The translations under genes and the position numbers were made by a program. Under the pieces are notes generated by a model. The model saw only the letters and a program-made list of their open reading frames with translations, made no database searches and had not been told where the DNA came from. A DNA stretch of 16,460 nucleotides from Collinsella sp. (GTDB lineage: Bacteria; Actinomycetota; Coriobacteriia; Coriobacteriales; Coriobacteriaceae): assembly GCA_019425005.1 (NCBI GenBank), contig JAHYYK010000038.1, positions 1,876 to 18,335 on the forward strand. The letters are read 5' to 3'. Of the stretch, positions 13,945 to 16,460 are shown piece by piece; within the stretch, counting starts at the first letter, position 1, and every line of letters begins with the position of its first letter.

Positions 13945-14928
13945 ATGGCCCAATACGCTGCCAACGAAATCGAAAACATGCCCGATAGCCCTGTGGCCCG
14001 TGAGGATTTAGGCGCGGGCGGTATTCCCAGGGGCGCCGGCGCACGCTCCCCGCTGTTCTGGAAAGTTTTGCTACTTTCGGTGGCGGTCATCTGGGGCTAC
14101 TCCTTTACCACTATGAAGGATGCACTCGGCACCATTCCGGTGTTCGAGCTGCTCTATGTACGCTTTCTGCCTGCAGCGTTGGTCATGTTTGCCGTCTTCC
14201 ACAAGCGCATCACTGCACATTTCAACGCTCGCAATCTGATCGTTGGCCTGAGTATGGGCGTGCTCATGTGGGCGGCCTATGCGTTGCAGACGGTCGGTCT
14301 GGCATATACTACGGCGGGCAAGAATGCTTTTTTGACGGGCACGTATTGCATCCTCGTGCCGTTCGCGAGCTTTTTTCTGAGCGGAGAAAAACTCACCCGC
14401 TATAACCTGGGCGCGGCACTGCTGTGCTTGGCGGGCATTGGCTTGGTGGCGCTCGATAGCGTCGAGTTCAACATCGGTGACGTCATTACGCTGGCAGGCG
14501 CGGTCTTCTTCGCCATCCAGATGGCGGTGACCGCCAAGTACGGTCGCAAAATGGACATCAACGTTATCACGTTTTGGATGTTTGTGGGCAACGGCGTGCT
14601 GAGCCTGGTTTCGTCGCTGTTATTCGAGACCCAGGCGCCTCTGTCCGTGTGGACGCCGAACTTTATCGGTGTGATGGCGTTTCTCTCGGTGGGCTGCACA
14701 TGCGTGGCTCTGCTCATCCAAAACGTCGGCCTGGCGCATGTCCCGGCTTCGACGGGCTCACTGCTCCTTTCGATGGAGTCGCCTTCGGGCGTGTTGTTTT
14801 CGGTGCTGCTGATGGGGGAGGCGCTCACCTCGCGCCTACTCGCCGGCTTCGTGCTTATCTTCCTGTCGATTATCTTGAGTGAGACTCACTTCGATTTTTT
14901 GCGCAAAAAGCCGCGCCCGCAATTGTAA
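13945..14928 (+). CDS. EamA/DMT-family transporter
   Basis: A 327-residue inner-membrane protein of the drug/metabolite transporter superfamily, built as two EamA repeats of five TM segments. A hydrophilic N-terminal stretch of about 35 residues leads into VLLLSVAVIWGYSFTTMKDAL, the typical first helix. Repeat one includes VRFLPAALVMF and TVGLAYTTAGKNAFLTGTYCILVPFASFFL, the A-Y-T-T-A-x-x-A-x-x motif region of the family. Repeat two ends with VGLAHVPASTGSLLLSMESPSGVLFSVLLMGE, the matching element with the conserved Glu. The last helix is followed by a basic tail (RKKPRPQ). GAGG at 13934-13937 supports ATG 13945. Substrate is not predictable; such proteins export amino acids, nucleobases or drugs. 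It is bounded by terminators on both sides, so it is probably monocistronic. Confidence 0.9.
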   Translation: MAQYAANEIENMPDSPVAREDLGAGGIPRGAGARSPLFWKVLLLSVAVIWGYSFTTMKDALGTIPVFELLYVRFLPAALVMFAVFHKRITAHFNARNLIVGLSMGVLMWAAYALQTVGLAYTTAGKNAFLTGTYCILVPFASFFLSGEKLTRYNLGAALLCLAGIGLVALDSVEFNIGDVITLAGAVFFAIQMAVTAKYGRKMDINVITFWMFVGNGVLSLVSSLLFETQAPLSVWTPNFIGVMAFLSVGCTCVALLIQNVGLAHVPASTGSLLLSMESPSGVLFSVLLMGEALTSRLLAGFVLIFLSIILSETHFDFLRKKPRPQL

Positions 14929-14940
14929 ACAACTTGTTGC

Positions 14941-14966
14941 GCCGCCCTCCCGGGGCGGCATTTTTT
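14941..14966 (+). terminator. Intrinsic terminator after the EamA transporter
   Basis: GCCGCCC (14941-14947) pairs perfectly with GGGCGGC (14953-14959) around a 5-base loop, followed by A and six Ts (14961-14966). It starts 12 bases after the stop codon. Confidence 0.9.
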
Positions 14967-15044
14967 ATGCGTCGCCCTTAAAGTTGTACCTTGCACTTTA
15001 TGCTATCAAAGTGCTTGCTGCAAAAACGTTACTGGAGGGCATCT

Positions 15045-16343
15045 ATGGCACCAGCTTTGTCCGATTTTCAACCGCAACCAGCGCCCAAGGCTACCGCAGC
15101 GGCGCAGGCCGCTATCGGTGACGGTCTTGTTGCAGAAGCTCAGACTTTTGCAGACGAGCTTGCTGTGTGGCGACACGATCTACACCAGATGCCCGAGCTG
15201 GGTAACAACCTTCCGCAGACGTCCGCCTTTATCCAGGCGCGTCTGGACGAGATGGATATTCCCTATGCCGTGCTTGTTGACGGCTCCTGTGTCGTTGGCC
15301 TTATCGGTGCCGGCGCGGCAGCTGCTGCTCGGGGTAACGGTACGTGCACGGACAAGCAGGCCGGTACGGTCATCATGCTCCGCGGCGACATGGATGCCCT
15401 GCCCGTTGCCGAGGAATCCGGCGAGCCCTTTGCATCCACCAATGGCTGCATGCATGCTTGCGGTCACGATATGCACGCGACGGCGCTGCTTGGTGCGGCT
15501 CGTATGCTCAAGGCCCGCGAGTCCGAGCTTCTCGACGCCAACGCCACGGTTAAGTTGCTGTTCCAGCCGGGCGAGGAAACCTTTGAGGGTGCCCGTGCCG
15601 CCATCGTCGACGGTCTGCTGCAGAACCCACGCCCTCAGGCGGCTTTTGCCATGCATGTTAACAGCCAATCGCCGCTCGGCCTGGTGCTCTATGGGAGTCC
15701 GGCGCTTTCGGGCGTGTACGGTTTCCGCATCACGCTGCAGGGCAAGGGCGGCCATGGCTCGAGCCCCGAGATCTGCATCGACCCCATCACGGCCGGCGTC
15801 CATGTGCACCTGGCGCTTCAGGAGCTTATCGCTCGCGAAGTGCCGGCGGCCAAGGAGGTCGCACTGACCGTGGGTAAGTTTGCCGGTGGTCAAGCGGCCA
15901 ACGTCATCCCAGATACCTGCGTGCTCGAAGGCACGCTGCGCGGCTTTGACGTTGAGCTCATGGAGCACCTCAAGGAGCGTATCGCCGAGGTCGTCAACGG
16001 CGTGGCCGCAACGTATCGCACGTCGGCCACCATCGAGACGCTCTCGGATGTTCCCCCGCTCGTGCTCGATGACGACGTGACCCAGGCTTCGCTTGGCTAC
16101 GTGGGTGCGACGCTGCCCAAGGCCACCTTCCTGCCGCTGTTCCATGCCATGGCGAGCGAGGACTTTGCGCTTATCTCGAGTGAGATACCGAGCGCATACT
16201 TTACGATCGGCGCGGCTGTGACCGATACGGACGAACACTTTGCCCAGCATCATCCCAAGGCGCGCTTTAGCGATGCCGAGCTGCCACTTGGTGCCGCGGC
16301 TTACACGGCGGTCGCTTTGGGCTATATCGCCGACCACCGGTAG
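15045..16343 (+). CDS. M20-family metallo-amidohydrolase (M20D subfamily)
   Basis: A 432-residue zinc- or manganese-dependent hydrolase that removes acyl or amino-acid groups from amide conjugates; relatives include hippurate hydrolase, N-acyl-amino-acid amidohydrolases and IAA-conjugate hydrolases. Seen: WRHDLHQMPELG (42-53), the M20D hallmark; the metal site HACGHDMHATALLG (C139, H141, H144); FQPGEETFEGARA (E177, E178); AMHV (H204); the lid-domain motif GKGGHGSSP (H237); and the late ligand region FHAMASEDFALIS (H367). Family proteins usually have PAEE...GGA where this has PGEETFEGA, a mild variation. ATG 15045 has GGAGG at 15034-15038; an earlier in-frame ATG (14991) has no ribosome site and would put the N-terminus in the probable promoter region. 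An MFS transporter starts 41 bases later with no terminator between, suggesting a joint uptake-and-hydrolysis unit. The substrate is unknown. Confidence 0.92.
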   Translation: MAPALSDFQPQPAPKATAAAQAAIGDGLVAEAQTFADELAVWRHDLHQMPELGNNLPQTSAFIQARLDEMDIPYAVLVDGSCVVGLIGAGAAAAARGNGTCTDKQAGTVIMLRGDMDALPVAEESGEPFASTNGCMHACGHDMHATALLGAARMLKARESELLDANATVKLLFQPGEETFEGARAAIVDGLLQNPRPQAAFAMHVNSQSPLGLVLYGSPALSGVYGFRITLQGKGGHGSSPEICIDPITAGVHVHLALQELIAREVPAAKEVALTVGKFAGGQAANVIPDTCVLEGTLRGFDVELMEHLKERIAEVVNGVAATYRTSATIETLSDVPPLVLDDDVTQASLGYVGATLPKATFLPLFHAMASEDFALISSEIPSAYFTIGAAVTDTDEHFAQHHPKARFSDAELPLGAAAYTAVALGYIADHR

Positions 16344-16384
16344 TACCCAACCTTGCTGCTCGTTTGTTTAAAAAAAGGAACAGC

Positions 16385-16460
16385 ATGTCTCAGTAACGTA
16401 AGTTCTTCCCCGGCTGGCTCGTGGTGGCCTCCGGCTTTGTGATCATGGCCACGTGCTACA
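16385..16460 (+). pseudogene. MFS transporter, N-terminal start with in-frame stop at codon 4 (partial at window end)
   Basis: ATG 16385, with AAGGA at 16375-16379, reads Met-Ser-Gln and then TAA (16394-16396). Directly after the stop the same frame continues RKFFPGWLVVASGFVIMATCY up to the window edge. FFPGWLVVASGFVIMA is the typical cytoplasmic start and first helix of MFS transporters of the oxalate/formate antiporter type, so the frame is clearly protein-coding. One C-to-T change (CAA to TAA) would explain the stop. The gene may be inactivated, may restart from GTG at 16421 or 16424 (losing the FFPGW motif), or the base may be an error. The rest lies outside the window, so its state cannot be judged. 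Confidence 0.7.

Noticed and set aside
14991..15044. Earlier in-frame ATG giving an 18-residue longer M20 protein
   Set aside because: No ribosome site before 14991, whereas ATG 15045 has GGAGG at good spacing and the protein then starts at the usual length.
15180..16337. 385-codon minus-strand frame opposite the M20 gene
   Set aside because: Shadow of the amidohydrolase; Arg/His-rich with no domain, and the plus-strand gene has all catalytic motifs.

Overview
The window looks like chromosomal DNA of a GC-rich Gram-positive gut actinobacterium, most likely Coriobacteriia and close to Collinsella. That placement is inference, from strong GC bias at codon third positions, the style of the proteins (paired YhgE/Pip proteins, CpsC/CpsD/CpsB-type proteins, VanS- and PhoR-like kinases) and the clear AGGAGG-type ribosome sites. 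All genes I can support are on the plus strand. No rRNA, tRNA, CRISPR array, transposase or phage gene was seen.

Positions 1-3440 concern phosphate and envelope signalling. The end of a VanS-like sensor kinase is followed by pstB, the ATPase of the high-affinity phosphate transporter, and then by a PhoB/OmpR-type response regulator and a PhoR-type kinase. A perfect 14-bp palindrome lies just upstream of the regulator, and an intrinsic terminator closes the group.

Positions 3441-5633 hold a compact tyrosine-phosphorylation cassette: a Wzz/CpsC-type membrane activator, a CpsD-type tyrosine kinase with a C-terminal tyrosine cluster, and a CpsB/YwqE-type PHP phosphatase. No glycosyltransferase, flippase or polymerase follows. 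A GNAT acetyltransferase comes next, then a short stretch of degenerate repeats. The chaperone gene htpG follows, behind a leader hairpin that looks like a terminator or attenuator.

Positions 8401-8772 are non-coding but dense in structure: two long, almost perfect inverted repeats only 10 bases apart, then a candidate promoter with dyad symmetry and a leader hairpin. This region leads into two tandem YhgE/Pip membrane proteins (926 and 729 residues) whose stop and start codons abut. The first carries an extra C-terminal module of about 200 residues with two more membrane segments.

Positions 13744-16460 contain an intrinsic terminator, an EamA/DMT-family transporter, a second strong terminator, and an M20-family amidohydrolase. 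Last comes the beginning of an MFS transporter whose fourth codon is a stop (TAA), one base change from CAA. The M20 and MFS genes are probably one transcription unit for uptake and hydrolysis of a conjugated or N-acylated substrate.

The best candidates for something undescribed are the twin hairpins before the Pip operon, the dyads and extended Pip protein of that operon, the htpG leader, and the nonsense codon in the MFS gene.
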